Shown: one piece after another, positions 24,614-34,195 of the stretch
How positions within the stretch are numbered: position 1 is the stretch's first letter
Layout: each line of letters opens with the position of its first letter
NCBI RefSeq assembly: GCF_965228935.1
Contig: NZ_OZ245846.1
Coordinates: forward strand, 4,154,001-4,218,000
Direction: 5' to 3'
DNA from: Ulvibacterium sp965228935
Lineage (GTDB): Bacteria > Bacteroidota > Bacteroidia > Flavobacteriales > Flavobacteriaceae
Length of the DNA: 64,000 nucleotides
Program-made: the position numbers and the translations under genes
The notes under the pieces: model-generated
Seen by the model: only the letters and a program-made list of their open reading frames with translations
The model's database searches: none
What the model was told of the DNA's origin: nothing

Positions 24614-26229
24614 TAATTGGTGTTGTAACCTTTTGCGTACTACTGATAGTTGCCTGTTCAACACCACCCAAATCCAGTTGGAATGGAAAGAACTATTTGG
24701 CGCACGTACAACTGGACTCCTCAACATTGCTGGTAACCGAAGTGGCCAAAAACCTTGAAGTACCATGGGATCTGGTACCCGGTCCGGGGGGATGGCTATA
24801 TTTTACGGAACAAAAAGGCACCATAAATCGAGTTGATCCCGTAACAGGTGAAATTCAAAATTTAGCCGTTTTGGACGACCTTTTCTATAGAAAATCGTCC
24901 GGACTGTTCAGCATGGCTTTGCACCCTCATTTTGAAACCCATCCGTTTGTTTATATCCATTACGCCGTAGCGGAAAAGGATAGTAATTTTCTAGATCTTA
25001 TTTCCTCTAAAATTGTACGGTATTCCCTGGAAGGCGATAGTCTGGTGAACCCGAAGCTTATTTTGAAGGATATTCCTGGAAACACATATCATAATGGAAG
25101 TCGTATGCTTATTTTTGAGGATAAGCTATGGATCGGCACCGGAGATGCGGGGGATACCCGAACCGTTCAGGATATTGGGACCTTAAACGGAAAGGTCCTA
25201 CGACTTAATCTCGATGGCAGTGTCCCCGACGACAACCCATATCCCAACAACCCCGTATGGAGTACCGGTCACCGTAACATTCAAGGTATCACGGTTGGGA
25301 AGGGTCGGCTTTATGCGTCGGAGCACGGCCCGAACAACGATGATGAAGTAAACCTCATACAAAAAGGTGCAAACTACGGTTGGCCGGATATCCATGGCTT
25401 TATCGATTTGGAAAACGAAAAGGCGTACAGCAAGGATTCGGTTACCCAAGAACCCTTAATGGCATGGACACCCACCATTGCTACGGCAGGACTGGAGTAT
25501 TACGATAGCGATCAAATCCCCGAATGGAAAAACAGTTTGCTGTTGACCACCTTAAAGGGCCGTTCTTTTCGGGTTTTGTCCTTAAATGCGAAGGGTGATA
25601 AAATCAATGAAGAGCATCTCTTTTTTCAAAAATTCTTGGGGAGACTGCGCGATGTAGCCGTAGGTAAAGAGGGGGAGATTTATTTGGCGACAAGCAATAT
25701 GGATTGGCATCAGGGACATCAACCTTGGTTGTACGACTCTTTGCCCAAAGCTAATGGTGATCGCATTCTTAAGATAGAAATAGCCGATGAAGGTATACAA
25801 AACCAACTGGCAACTTTGGAAAACCCTGTTGGATTGAAAGAAGAACTTGTTCCGATCAGTTTAAGTCCGGAAATTGCAAAATCCACTACATCCGATAAGG
25901 ATCTGGACAACGGTGCCAAACTATATGGCATCCATTGCGCTGCTTGTCATGCCCCGGATGGTAAAGGAAATGTTGGGCAGATACCACCCTTGGTCAACAG
26001 TGAATGGGTCTCGGGTAATGTAGCAAGACTCATTGATGTGACCTTAGGAGGGCTCAACCAGCCCATACAGGTAAACGGTGTTACCTACCAGGGAGAAATG
26101 CCGGCATACAAAATATTGCCGGACAACGAAATAAGGGATATTTTAAATTATATTCGAACTGAATTTGGAAAAGCCAAAGGAAACATTGTAGCTGCGGATA
26201 TTGTACATCAACGTAAAGGCTTGAAATAA
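24598..26229 (+). CDS. PQQ-dependent sugar dehydrogenase fused to cytochrome c
   Basis: The ATG at 24598 gives a lipoprotein signal (MGRGLIIGVVTFCVLLIVACS) and 543 residues; the frame is open further upstream but only inside the isomerase gene. Residues about 40-390 are the soluble-glucose-dehydrogenase six-bladed propeller (LEVPWDLVPGPGGWLYFTE, GTGDAGDTR, GHRNIQGI, SEHGPNNDDEVN, GANYGWPD, TSNMDWHQ). A class I cytochrome c domain follows with CAACH at 447-451 and an MPAYKILPDNEIRDI Met-ligand region. The fusion lets electrons from sugar oxidation pass directly to haem. The sugar is not shown by the sequence. Confidence 0.9.
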   Translation: MGRGLIIGVVTFCVLLIVACSTPPKSSWNGKNYLAHVQLDSSTLLVTEVAKNLEVPWDLVPGPGGWLYFTEQKGTINRVDPVTGEIQNLAVLDDLFYRKSSGLFSMALHPHFETHPFVYIHYAVAEKDSNFLDLISSKIVRYSLEGDSLVNPKLILKDIPGNTYHNGSRMLIFEDKLWIGTGDAGDTRTVQDIGTLNGKVLRLNLDGSVPDDNPYPNNPVWSTGHRNIQGITVGKGRLYASEHGPNNDDEVNLIQKGANYGWPDIHGFIDLENEKAYSKDSVTQEPLMAWTPTIATAGLEYYDSDQIPEWKNSLLLTTLKGRSFRVLSLNAKGDKINEEHLFFQKFLGRLRDVAVGKEGEIYLATSNMDWHQGHQPWLYDSLPKANGDRILKIEIADEGIQNQLATLENPVGLKEELVPISLSPEIAKSTTSDKDLDNGAKLYGIHCAACHAPDGKGNVGQIPPLVNSEWVSGNVARLIDVTLGGLNQPIQVNGVTYQGEMPAYKILPDNEIRDILNYIRTEFGKAKGNIVAADIVHQRKGLK

Positions 26230-26244
26230 CGAATTAAAGGAACT

Positions 26245-26928
26245 ATGAAAAATACGATGATAATGATGGTCCTATTTGGAATTATGACATCGGTGAACGC
26301 CCAAGATTGGCCTGATCTTGGCCATTTTAGAGAGGCGAACGAAAGACTGCCCGCTCCTACCGAGGAAGAGAACCGGGTGGTCTTTATGGGTAATTCCATA
26401 ACCATTGGATGGCTCAAGACACGACCCGAGTTTTTCAAGGGAAAACCATACATCAACAGGGGTATTAGTGGCCAGACCACACCTCAAATGTTGCTTCGCT
26501 TTCGTCAAGATGTAATCGAATTGAAGCCAAAAGTGGTCGTAATCCTGGCAGGGACAAATGATATTGCCGGCAATACGGGGCCATCTACATTGGATATGAT
26601 CTCTGATAATATCATTTCCATGGCCGAGCTTGCAAAGGCCAATGGCATTAAGGTAGTACTCTCCTCTACCCTACCTGCCTATGACTATCCCTGGAAACCG
26701 GGAATGGAGCCGGCCAAGAAAATCGTTGCGCTCAACCAAATGATCAGAACCTATGCGGAATTGAACAATATCGTTTATCTGGATTATTTCTCCGCCATGG
26801 CGGATGAGCGTAACGGGTTACCTGATAAATATGCCCATGACGGCGTACACCCTACCGCAGAGGGCTACAAGCTTATGGAACCCTTGGTCGAGACCGCCAT
26901 TTCACAGGCATTAAATCCCGAAGAATGA
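26245..26928 (+). CDS. SGNH/GDSL hydrolase, secreted
   Basis: The 227-residue product has a signal peptide (IMMVLFGIMTSVNAQ) and the four SGNH blocks: FMGNSIT with nucleophile S51, a Gly in INRGISG, GTND with N105, and HDGVHP with D199 and H202. It is therefore a complete catalytic set for an esterase or acetylhydrolase. In polysaccharide loci such enzymes commonly remove acetyl groups from sugars. It lies 15 bp after the PQQ dehydrogenase gene and its stop overlaps the next start by four bases (ATGA), so it is in the same transcript. Confidence 0.92.
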   Translation: MKNTMIMMVLFGIMTSVNAQDWPDLGHFREANERLPAPTEEENRVVFMGNSITIGWLKTRPEFFKGKPYINRGISGQTTPQMLLRFRQDVIELKPKVVVILAGTNDIAGNTGPSTLDMISDNIISMAELAKANGIKVVLSSTLPAYDYPWKPGMEPAKKIVALNQMIRTYAELNNIVYLDYFSAMADERNGLPDKYAHDGVHPTAEGYKLMEPLVETAISQALNPEE

Positions 26929-28094
26929 GCAGTGTATTTCGAAAGTGTTTGGGCCTATTATTACTTGTTGCCATCTGCTCGTCAATACAGGCTTATGATA
27001 AGACTATGGAATTGAAAAAAGTTGAGAAGACCAAAAAACCGCTACGAATCGGAGTGGTAGGACTTGTCCACACCCATGTACATTGGATTCTGGGAAGGGA
27101 AAAATTGGGTGATATCGAAATTGTGGGAATTGTGGAACCTAACAGGGAGCTTGCCCAACGCTATGCGGATCAGCATGGATATTCCATGGATATTGTTTTT
27201 GATTCCTTGGACGAGATGGTAAAAACGGTGCAACCTGAAGCCGTAACCGCATTTAACTCCATCTACGACCACTTGGAAACTGTGAGATATTGCGCTCCGT
27301 TGGGTATACATGTAATGGTAGAAAAACCATTGGCCGTGAGTTGGGAACATGCCCAGGAAATGATCTCCCTGGCCAAAAAACATAAAATCCATTTACTTAC
27401 GAATTACGAGACCTCTTGGTATGGCAGCAACCATAAGGCATATGACCTTGTCCATTCCGAGGACAAAATTGGGAACATACGACGTATGGTGTTCCATACA
27501 GGTCATTTTGGCCCCATTGAAATAGGATGTAATCCGGAGTTTTTGGAATGGCTTACCGATCCCGTTTTGAATGGTGGGGGTGCCCTTACGGATTTTGGCT
27601 GCTATGGTGCCAATTTGGCGACTTGGTTTATGCAAGGACAAGAGCCCGAATCCGTTACCTGTATTACCCAACAATTAAAACCTCATTTATACCCGAAAGT
27701 GGACGATGATGCGACTATAATACTGGACTATCCGGAAAATCAGGTTATCATACAAGCTTCCTGGAATTGGCCACATCACGTAAAGGACATGGAAATCTAT
27801 GGAACCACAGGTTATGTAATTTGCAAAAATGCAAATGCCATGAAAATCATGACTGGGAGAAAACAAGAGTCCGTTTCCTTTGAGGCCGATCCCCTACCAC
27901 AAGGTGTTCATGATCCCTTCGCCCTATTGCAAAAGGTGGTCCAGGAGAACTATCAACTATCGGTATACGATGTCTCCTCACTGGAAAATAACGAACGGGT
28001 AATGCAGATATTGGAAGCTGCAAAGCGCTCGGCGGAAACCCATAAAACTGTTATTTGGAAGGACATGTTTCCCGAGACGGCCTCAAACAAATAA
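26925..28094 (+). CDS. Gfo/Idh/MocA family oxidoreductase
   Basis: This 389-residue protein has a hydrophobic leader (LGLLLLVAICSSIQAYD). The Rossmann motif reads RIGVVGLVHTHVHWILG, with VHTH in place of a plain glycine loop. EKPLAVSWEHA holds the catalytic Lys, and GGGALTDFGCYGANLATWFM is the substrate-side motif. VDDDATIILDYPENQ is typical of the C-terminal beta sheet. It should oxidise or reduce a sugar or sugar acid in the periplasm. It overlaps the SGNH gene by four bases. With the gene at 21872-23008 it is the second enzyme of this family here, but the two are clearly different subgroups. Confidence 0.88.
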   Translation: MSSVFRKCLGLLLLVAICSSIQAYDKTMELKKVEKTKKPLRIGVVGLVHTHVHWILGREKLGDIEIVGIVEPNRELAQRYADQHGYSMDIVFDSLDEMVKTVQPEAVTAFNSIYDHLETVRYCAPLGIHVMVEKPLAVSWEHAQEMISLAKKHKIHLLTNYETSWYGSNHKAYDLVHSEDKIGNIRRMVFHTGHFGPIEIGCNPEFLEWLTDPVLNGGGALTDFGCYGANLATWFMQGQEPESVTCITQQLKPHLYPKVDDDATIILDYPENQVIIQASWNWPHHVKDMEIYGTTGYVICKNANAMKIMTGRKQESVSFEADPLPQGVHDPFALLQKVVQENYQLSVYDVSSLENNERVMQILEAAKRSAETHKTVIWKDMFPETASNK

Positions 28095-28138
28095 AAATCT
28101 GGTGAAGCTTAGAGCCTGGGTCGAACAAAACAAGATGA

Positions 28139-29872
28139 ATGGGGAAAACCACTGAAATCGATAACTCGGCATCCGATAAGAATCCTAATATACCCCATGG
28201 TGACAAGTGGGATACAATTGTCATCGGCTCTGGGGCCGGGGGACTGGCAACGGCAATTTGTTTGGCCAGGGCCGGACAAAAAGTATTGGTGCTGGAGCAG
28301 CACGATGTTCCCGGTGGATGGTGCCATAGTTTTTATTTGGATGGTCATCGATTTACCCCGGGAGTACATTATGTAGGGCTTTTGGCCGAAGGCGAGGCTA
28401 CAAACGACCTGTATAGGGGCCTGGGTATAGCCAACGATCTGGTGTTCTTTAGAATGAATCCAGACGCGTACGAACATGCCTGGATCGGGGAAGAACGTTT
28501 TGACTTTCCCTCAAATCTCGAACAGCTTATTGACCGACTTTCGGAACGTTTTCCGGAGGAAAGGAAATCCATACGCACCTATCTGAACTTGGTACGGAAC
28601 GTAAGTATACAAATCTATTCCCTACCTTATTTCAAAGGTTTTTGGCAGAAGTTGACCATTCCCTATAAAACTAGGCATATGGGCAAATACGGGCTTTTTA
28701 GCTTAAGAAAGGTCATAGGCTGGCATATCAAAAATCCTTTGCTAAAAAACATCCTTAACATTCAATGTGGCGATCATGGGCTTCAACCCAAAAAAGCGGC
28801 CTTCCCCCTGCATTGTGCATTAATGAGCCACTACTTCAATGGGGCCTATTATCCCATGGGAGGTGGCGGTGCCTTGATAAAGGCCATGACAAATGCGTTG
28901 AAAAAACACGGGGGACACCTCCGTACCAGCACGACCGTAAATCGGATTTTGACCCAGGGCGACAAGAAAAAGCGCGCAATAGGGGTAGAATTGGAAAACG
29001 GCCAGTTCCTATATGCCGATACCATAGTTTCCAATGCGGATCCCGGAATTACCTATTTGAATTTGATCGGCAAGGAAAACCTAAGTTCCAAACTTCAAAA
29101 AAAACTGTCCAAAACCAAATACTCCTGCACCTCGTTAATGCTTTTTTTGACCGTAGATATGGATTTACGTAAGGCCGGTCTGGACTCGGGCAATATTTGG
29201 TTGATGCCCAATAAGGACACGGACGATTTATATGATGACCTTATGACCCCAAATCTCTCCAATGGAGAGGCTTTTGAAGCCATGTTCGTCAGCTGTACCT
29301 CGCTCAAGGATCCCGTTAGTTATGACGGCAGGCACCATACCATAGAAGCGATAACATTGGTAGATTACAGTACTTTTGAAAAATACAAGGAAGAGACCGA
29401 ACCCCGATCCAAGGACTATCTTAAATTTAAGAAAGGACTTACCCAAAAGATGCTTAATGGCCTTTCCAAGGCCATCCCTGGAATAAGGGACCATATAGTA
29501 CAAATGGAATTGGGAACTCCCATTACCAATGAGTATTACATTAATACGACGCGGGGCAATGTCTATGGAACCGAAAAAAGTCTAAGGCACATAGGCCCTT
29601 TTGCATTTAAGGCAAAAAGTGAGATAGAGAATCTATACTTATGTGGGGCAAGTATTCTATCCCATGGCGTGGCTGGAGCATCCCATTCTGGAGTAGATAC
29701 GGCTGCCATTGTTTTGGGATGCGAGGCCGATGAACTAAAAAAGCCACAAGACGATCAACACTTAAGGATTTATGAGGCGGAAAGTCCGGCCAACTATCCT
29801 GATTGGATGTTGAAGAAAATGGAGGTAAAAAGGGCTAGGGCCATCTCTAAAATGGCCCAAGAGTCCGCATAG
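28139..29872 (+). CDS. FAD-dependent CrtI/retinol-saturase-like oxidoreductase
   Basis: The 577-residue flavoprotein begins with a polar stretch and the dinucleotide fold VIGSGAGGLATAICLARAGQKVLVLEQHDVPGGWCHSF. It has GGGGALIKAMTNALKKHGG and a C-terminal FAD motif region (LYLCGASILSHGVAGASHSG). This is the phytoene-desaturase/carotenoid-isomerase/all-trans-retinol 13,14-reductase group. Carotenoid enzymes are expected in flavobacteria, but no other carotenoid gene is near. It follows the Gfo/Idh/MocA gene by 44 bp inside a sugar run, so another substrate is possible. The start ATG at 28139 is one of two close ATGs; only this one is in frame. Confidence 0.8.
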   Translation: MGKTTEIDNSASDKNPNIPHGDKWDTIVIGSGAGGLATAICLARAGQKVLVLEQHDVPGGWCHSFYLDGHRFTPGVHYVGLLAEGEATNDLYRGLGIANDLVFFRMNPDAYEHAWIGEERFDFPSNLEQLIDRLSERFPEERKSIRTYLNLVRNVSIQIYSLPYFKGFWQKLTIPYKTRHMGKYGLFSLRKVIGWHIKNPLLKNILNIQCGDHGLQPKKAAFPLHCALMSHYFNGAYYPMGGGGALIKAMTNALKKHGGHLRTSTTVNRILTQGDKKKRAIGVELENGQFLYADTIVSNADPGITYLNLIGKENLSSKLQKKLSKTKYSCTSLMLFLTVDMDLRKAGLDSGNIWLMPNKDTDDLYDDLMTPNLSNGEAFEAMFVSCTSLKDPVSYDGRHHTIEAITLVDYSTFEKYKEETEPRSKDYLKFKKGLTQKMLNGLSKAIPGIRDHIVQMELGTPITNEYYINTTRGNVYGTEKSLRHIGPFAFKAKSEIENLYLCGASILSHGVAGASHSGVDTAAIVLGCEADELKKPQDDQHLRIYEAESPANYPDWMLKKMEVKRARAISKMAQESA

Positions 29873-29988
29873 CCCTATTTAGGGGAGCTCAAAGGAAACA
29901 CTAAAACATTTGTATTAGAGATTGACCCATTTATGCTACCTTTTTTTGACGGTCTTATTTACTTTTAAAAATAAAATCTAAAAATCCC

Positions 29989-32900
29989 ATGTACATTTCA
30001 TTTCCCAATCGGTTATCCATAGTACAAAATCTTTCTACTGCCAGTGACGGAACGGAAGAGCCTAATCAAAAAAATAGCAAAAGAATCATCTCACTGCTTT
30101 TTCTGTTATCATTTACCGTTTTGTCATTTGCCCAGGTAAAGGTTTACGAAGGCACGGAAGTAATACCCACCTATAAAATAGGACAAGATGAAACGAGTCC
30201 CCTATTTTATACAGGACGTGGTGTTCAAGGAGCCCAAGGTAAGATTTACCCCTATCCCTCACAGACGAAACTTGGGGATTCCCTTACCGATGTCACGTAT
30301 GAAATGGTCTATTTGGAGAATGAATATATCAAGGTGAAGGTACTTCCCGCTTTCGGAGGTAGATTGTTTTCGGCAATCGACAAAACCAACGGACATGAGT
30401 TGTTCCATACCAATAGTGTAATTAAACCCGATTTAATCGGTACTTTGGGTGCCTGGGTATCCGGCGGAATAGAATGGTGTTTTCCACATCATCATCGTAC
30501 GACCACCATGATGAAAAGCGACTATAGAATGGTCGAAAATAAGGATGGAAGTGCCACTATCTGGATTGGGGAGACCGAAAAAACGATGGATATGCGAGGG
30601 GTTATCGGTATGACGCTGCGTCCCGGCCGATCCTATATTGAAGTGGATTATCGAATCAACAACACCAACACATTGACGAAAACTTTTCTTTTTTGGGCCA
30701 ATGTAGCCATAACTTCCAATGAGGATTTCCGAACATTCTGGCCCCCAAGCCAGGAAATAGGTGTATTCCATAACAACAGAAGTTTTATTAAGTGGCCCAT
30801 TTCCAATGCCACAGATAACTATGGCCGAACCAGCTACCCGGAAGGAGTTGACCTCACCTGGTGGAAAAATCACCCCAATCCCGTGTCATTTTTTATGTGG
30901 GAAATTAAGGAAGGGTTTATCGGAGGGTATGACTATGGACAAAATGCGGGAACCGTACATGTAGGAGATCTCCATGAGAATAACTCATCAAAGTTATGGC
31001 AGTTCGGGCCAGGATTACAAGGTCAAAATGCCAGGCGAAAGCTAACCGATGATGGAAAGGCCTATGTGGAATTGATGACAGGAACCTTCTCCAATAATCA
31101 ACCCGATTACAGCTGGATTTTACCACATTCGGTCAAGGATGCCAAAAACTATTGGTATCCGTTGCGGGATATCGAGATTGCAAAGAATGCTACCATCGAT
31201 GCTTCGGTAACACTTCAAATGCGGAATAGCAAAACTGTTTTCTATGGATTCAATACAACTACCGTTTTTAAAAATGCTAAAGTACTATTGAAAAACGGTG
31301 ATGAGGTTTTAGTGGAAAAGACCATTGATATTGATCCGGCCACTCCGTTTACCTCAAATTACAAGAGCCGTAAACCGTTGGACGAGTATCAACTTTATGT
31401 TGAATTGAAGGATGGTCAAGGAAGGGAATTGGTTTCCTACACGCCTTACAAACCTCAAAACCCTGAATTACCGGAAGTACAGGAGCGGGTAAAAAAGCCC
31501 GAGGAGATTACTACGATCGAAGATCTTTACCTTACCGGTAGATTCGTAGAGCAATTTAACCGTCCAGGTATTAATCCGGATGACTATTATTTGGCGGCCC
31601 TGGAGAAATCGCCCAACGATTACCGGACGAATATCGCCTTGGGCAAACGAAGATTGAATCAAATGAAGTACAAAGAAGCCTTATCCTATTTGCAAAAAGC
31701 GGCCAATAAGCTTAAGGTAAAATACTTTCAGCCAAAAGAGGGTGAGCTTTTCTATTATTTGGGAATGGCACATAAAGCATTAGATCAAACAGAAGAGGCT
31801 TATAAAAATTTGGCCCGTTCCACCTGGTACTATCAGTGGTTTTCTGCAGGTAATTACCAATTGGCGTTGTTAGAGGGACAAAAAGGGAACTTCACCAAGG
31901 CCTTGGAATATGTGAATGAGGCCTATTCCACAAACACCAGGGATAGCCGCATTACGGTTCTTTATGCTTCTCTGCTTCGAAAACTTGGCGATACCGACAA
32001 GGCTATTTCCCTTCTGGAAGAACAGTTGGCCTATGATCCGTTGAATTTTACCGCCCTTTATGAAAAAGGTCTCTTGGAGGGAAAAGCTTCCCTAGAGGAT
32101 TGGCATAGGAACATGCAAGATATAGAAAACAATTACTTGGAGATCGCCACCCATTATATGAACTCTGGCCTATTGAAGGAGGGTACGGATCTATTATCAA
32201 GTTTAAAGAACCCTAAAAATCCTCTGGTGCACTATTATCTTTCATGGTTTCATAGCCAAATGGGTAATACGGCAAAAGCCCAGGATTACCTTACCACAGC
32301 TAAAAGTTGCTCCTTGGATTATAGCTTTCCCTATAGGATGGAGACCGAAGTTGTGTTAAAGAATGCCATAAAGATTGATGCCCAAAATGCAATGGCCTAC
32401 TATCTTATGGGAAATCTACTTTACGACAATCGTCCAGAGGATGCGATGGAGGCTTGGGAAAAAGCCGGTGCAATGGATACCAGTATCCCAATGGTCTGGC
32501 GTAATCTTGCATTTGGCGATTTCTATCATGGGAAGAATCCCAAAAAGGCCATTGAACACATGACAAAGGCTATATCATTACATGGTGACAACCCGTTATG
32601 GTATGCCGAACTTTCCAAATATTATGACGAATCCGATGAGGACTTCACCGAAAACTTGGAAATACTACGAAAGAATATCAAAATAGTCAAAAAGGACGTA
32701 GCCGCTCCAAAAACCCTCGTCCAGCTTTTAAACCTCAATGGCGAATATGATGAGGCCATTCAATTTTTGGACGAACATCATTTTAGGACCTGGGAAGGTG
32801 GCCGGGAAACGTACTGGCATTATGTGGACGCGCATACGTTGAAAGCCAAGGAACTAATGAAAAACAACAACTATAGAGAGGCCATTTCCCATTTGGAACG

Positions 32901-33369
32901 TGCGCTTCTGTATCCTGAAAATCTGGAAGTGGGCAAACCCACCCATGACGAAAAAAATGCCATGATCTATTATTATATGGGAGAGGCCTATACACAAATG
33001 GGAAACACCAAAAAGGCAAGGGATAGTTATCAAAAAAGTGCAACGGCCCAAAACGGAAGAGGCATGTACGACCTAATTTACTATCAGGCGATGGCCCATG
33101 AAAAATTAGGCAAGACCAATGAGGCAAAAAACATGTTCAACGACCTGATCCAAAATGCACAGCGTCAAAGAAACCGCGGAAACGACAATACATTGGTCGC
33201 CGTAGAGGAGGCTTCGGCAACCAACAAAAAGGCAATCTCCCAATCGTATTTCCTTGAGGCCTTGGGCAATCTTGGGTTGGGAAATAAGGATGACGCCAAA
33301 CGTCTCCTGAAAACCGCCCTCGGTGAATACCAGAACAATCTTTGGGCAAAGGTCATGATGGAAATCTAA
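29989..33369 (+). CDS. DUF5107 protein with C-terminal TPR array, secreted
   Basis: This encodes 1126 residues. The export signal (RIISLLFLLSFTVLSFAQ) begins only near residue 32, so the true start may be a later non-ATG codon. Residues about 75-390 are a DUF5107 domain, with FGGRLFSAIDKTNGHELF, GAWVSGGIEWCFPHHH and the FWANVAITSNEDFRTFWPP segment, resembling the aldose-epimerase/galactose-mutarotase-like sandwich. From about 530 to the end are tetratricopeptide-like repeats (YKEALSYLQKAANKLK, GNTKKARDSYQKSA). I recall such proteins in Bacteroidota sugar loci with unknown function; carbohydrate binding or mutarotation is inferred. CBM9-like and sulfatase genes follow closely. Confidence 0.8.
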   Translation: MYISFPNRLSIVQNLSTASDGTEEPNQKNSKRIISLLFLLSFTVLSFAQVKVYEGTEVIPTYKIGQDETSPLFYTGRGVQGAQGKIYPYPSQTKLGDSLTDVTYEMVYLENEYIKVKVLPAFGGRLFSAIDKTNGHELFHTNSVIKPDLIGTLGAWVSGGIEWCFPHHHRTTTMMKSDYRMVENKDGSATIWIGETEKTMDMRGVIGMTLRPGRSYIEVDYRINNTNTLTKTFLFWANVAITSNEDFRTFWPPSQEIGVFHNNRSFIKWPISNATDNYGRTSYPEGVDLTWWKNHPNPVSFFMWEIKEGFIGGYDYGQNAGTVHVGDLHENNSSKLWQFGPGLQGQNARRKLTDDGKAYVELMTGTFSNNQPDYSWILPHSVKDAKNYWYPLRDIEIAKNATIDASVTLQMRNSKTVFYGFNTTTVFKNAKVLLKNGDEVLVEKTIDIDPATPFTSNYKSRKPLDEYQLYVELKDGQGRELVSYTPYKPQNPELPEVQERVKKPEEITTIEDLYLTGRFVEQFNRPGINPDDYYLAALEKSPNDYRTNIALGKRRLNQMKYKEALSYLQKAANKLKVKYFQPKEGELFYYLGMAHKALDQTEEAYKNLARSTWYYQWFSAGNYQLALLEGQKGNFTKALEYVNEAYSTNTRDSRITVLYASLLRKLGDTDKAISLLEEQLAYDPLNFTALYEKGLLEGKASLEDWHRNMQDIENNYLEIATHYMNSGLLKEGTDLLSSLKNPKNPLVHYYLSWFHSQMGNTAKAQDYLTTAKSCSLDYSFPYRMETEVVLKNAIKIDAQNAMAYYLMGNLLYDNRPEDAMEAWEKAGAMDTSIPMVWRNLAFGDFYHGKNPKKAIEHMTKAISLHGDNPLWYAELSKYYDESDEDFTENLEILRKNIKIVKKDVAAPKTLVQLLNLNGEYDEAIQFLDEHHFRTWEGGRETYWHYVDAHTLKAKELMKNNNYREAISHLERALLYPENLEVGKPTHDEKNAMIYYYMGEAYTQMGNTKKARDSYQKSATAQNGRGMYDLIYYQAMAHEKLGKTNEAKNMFNDLIQNAQRQRNRGNDNTLVAVEEASATNKKAISQSYFLEALGNLGLGNKDDAKRLLKTALGEYQNNLWAKVMMEI

Positions 33370-33381
33370 ATCAGCCCAGTC

Positions 33382-34164
33382 ATGTACCCCATGCACAGGT
33401 GTATTTTTGTGTCCATAGTGATCCTTTTCAATGGACTTGCTAGGGTCGTAGGGCAAGACGTTCAAAAGCTTTCCCTTGGGGAACAACCCATTTTTAGGGT
33501 TTCGAAGACCAACCAAAAAATTATGATCGATGGAGAATTGAACGAGGAAATTTGGCAGAAGACCGAGGCAAGAACTTTGGATTACTTTTATAGGGTGGAA
33601 AAACCGGACGATCAACAACAAACTACCTTTCGGATGTTATGGGACGAGCAAAACCTATACCTGTTCTATCAAATGGAAGATAAGTACCTTACCGTTCTTG
33701 AAACCCGTCGCGATGGAGAGCCCTATTTTGATGATTGTGCCGAAATCTTTTTCATAACAGCACCTGATAGCCTGGATACCCATTTTGGATATGAACTGAA
33801 CCTGAACAAGGCTTCCAATGACTTCATCTATTTCAACTCATACTACAAAGGAAAGGACATCGTCTACCGGAGCTTCAATCCCGAGTTTGAGGTTGAAACG
33901 ACTTATGACGGCACCGTCAATGATAACTCCGATATAGATAATGGCTGGACCATGGAAATGGCCATACCTATTTCAAATTTCGGTGAATTGGGTGAAGCGG
34001 TACCCCTACAAAAAGGAACACGTTGGGCTATTTTGGCCGTGCGCCAAGATCGGAACGATTTAAAGGGCAATAGAAGGTCTACTTCCACTTTGTTTCCCAT
34101 TTATGATATCTCGAAAAATGTACATCAAGCCAATCGTTTTGGCCTAGTTGAATTTATTGAATAA
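33382..34164 (+). CDS. CBM9-like carbohydrate-binding protein, secreted
   Basis: The 260-residue product has a signal peptide (CIFVSIVILFNGLARVVG) and a single domain with the DOMON/CBM9-like pattern: IDGELNEEIWQKTEA, TFRMLWDEQNLYLFYQMED, FDDCAEIFF, GWTMEMAIPIS and KGTRWAILAVRQDRND. The WDEQNLYLFYQMED and DDCAEIFF words are those of family 9 carbohydrate-binding modules. It has no catalytic domain, so it may hold glycans or glycoconjugates for the neighbouring enzymes. It begins 12 bp after the DUF5107 gene and ends 31 bp before the sulfatase. Confidence 0.85.
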   Translation: MYPMHRCIFVSIVILFNGLARVVGQDVQKLSLGEQPIFRVSKTNQKIMIDGELNEEIWQKTEARTLDYFYRVEKPDDQQQTTFRMLWDEQNLYLFYQMEDKYLTVLETRRDGEPYFDDCAEIFFITAPDSLDTHFGYELNLNKASNDFIYFNSYYKGKDIVYRSFNPEFEVETTYDGTVNDNSDIDNGWTMEMAIPISNFGELGEAVPLQKGTRWAILAVRQDRNDLKGNRRSTSTLFPIYDISKNVHQANRFGLVEFIE

Positions 34165-34195
34165 ATTACCACTGATTTGATGTATATTTTTGGTG

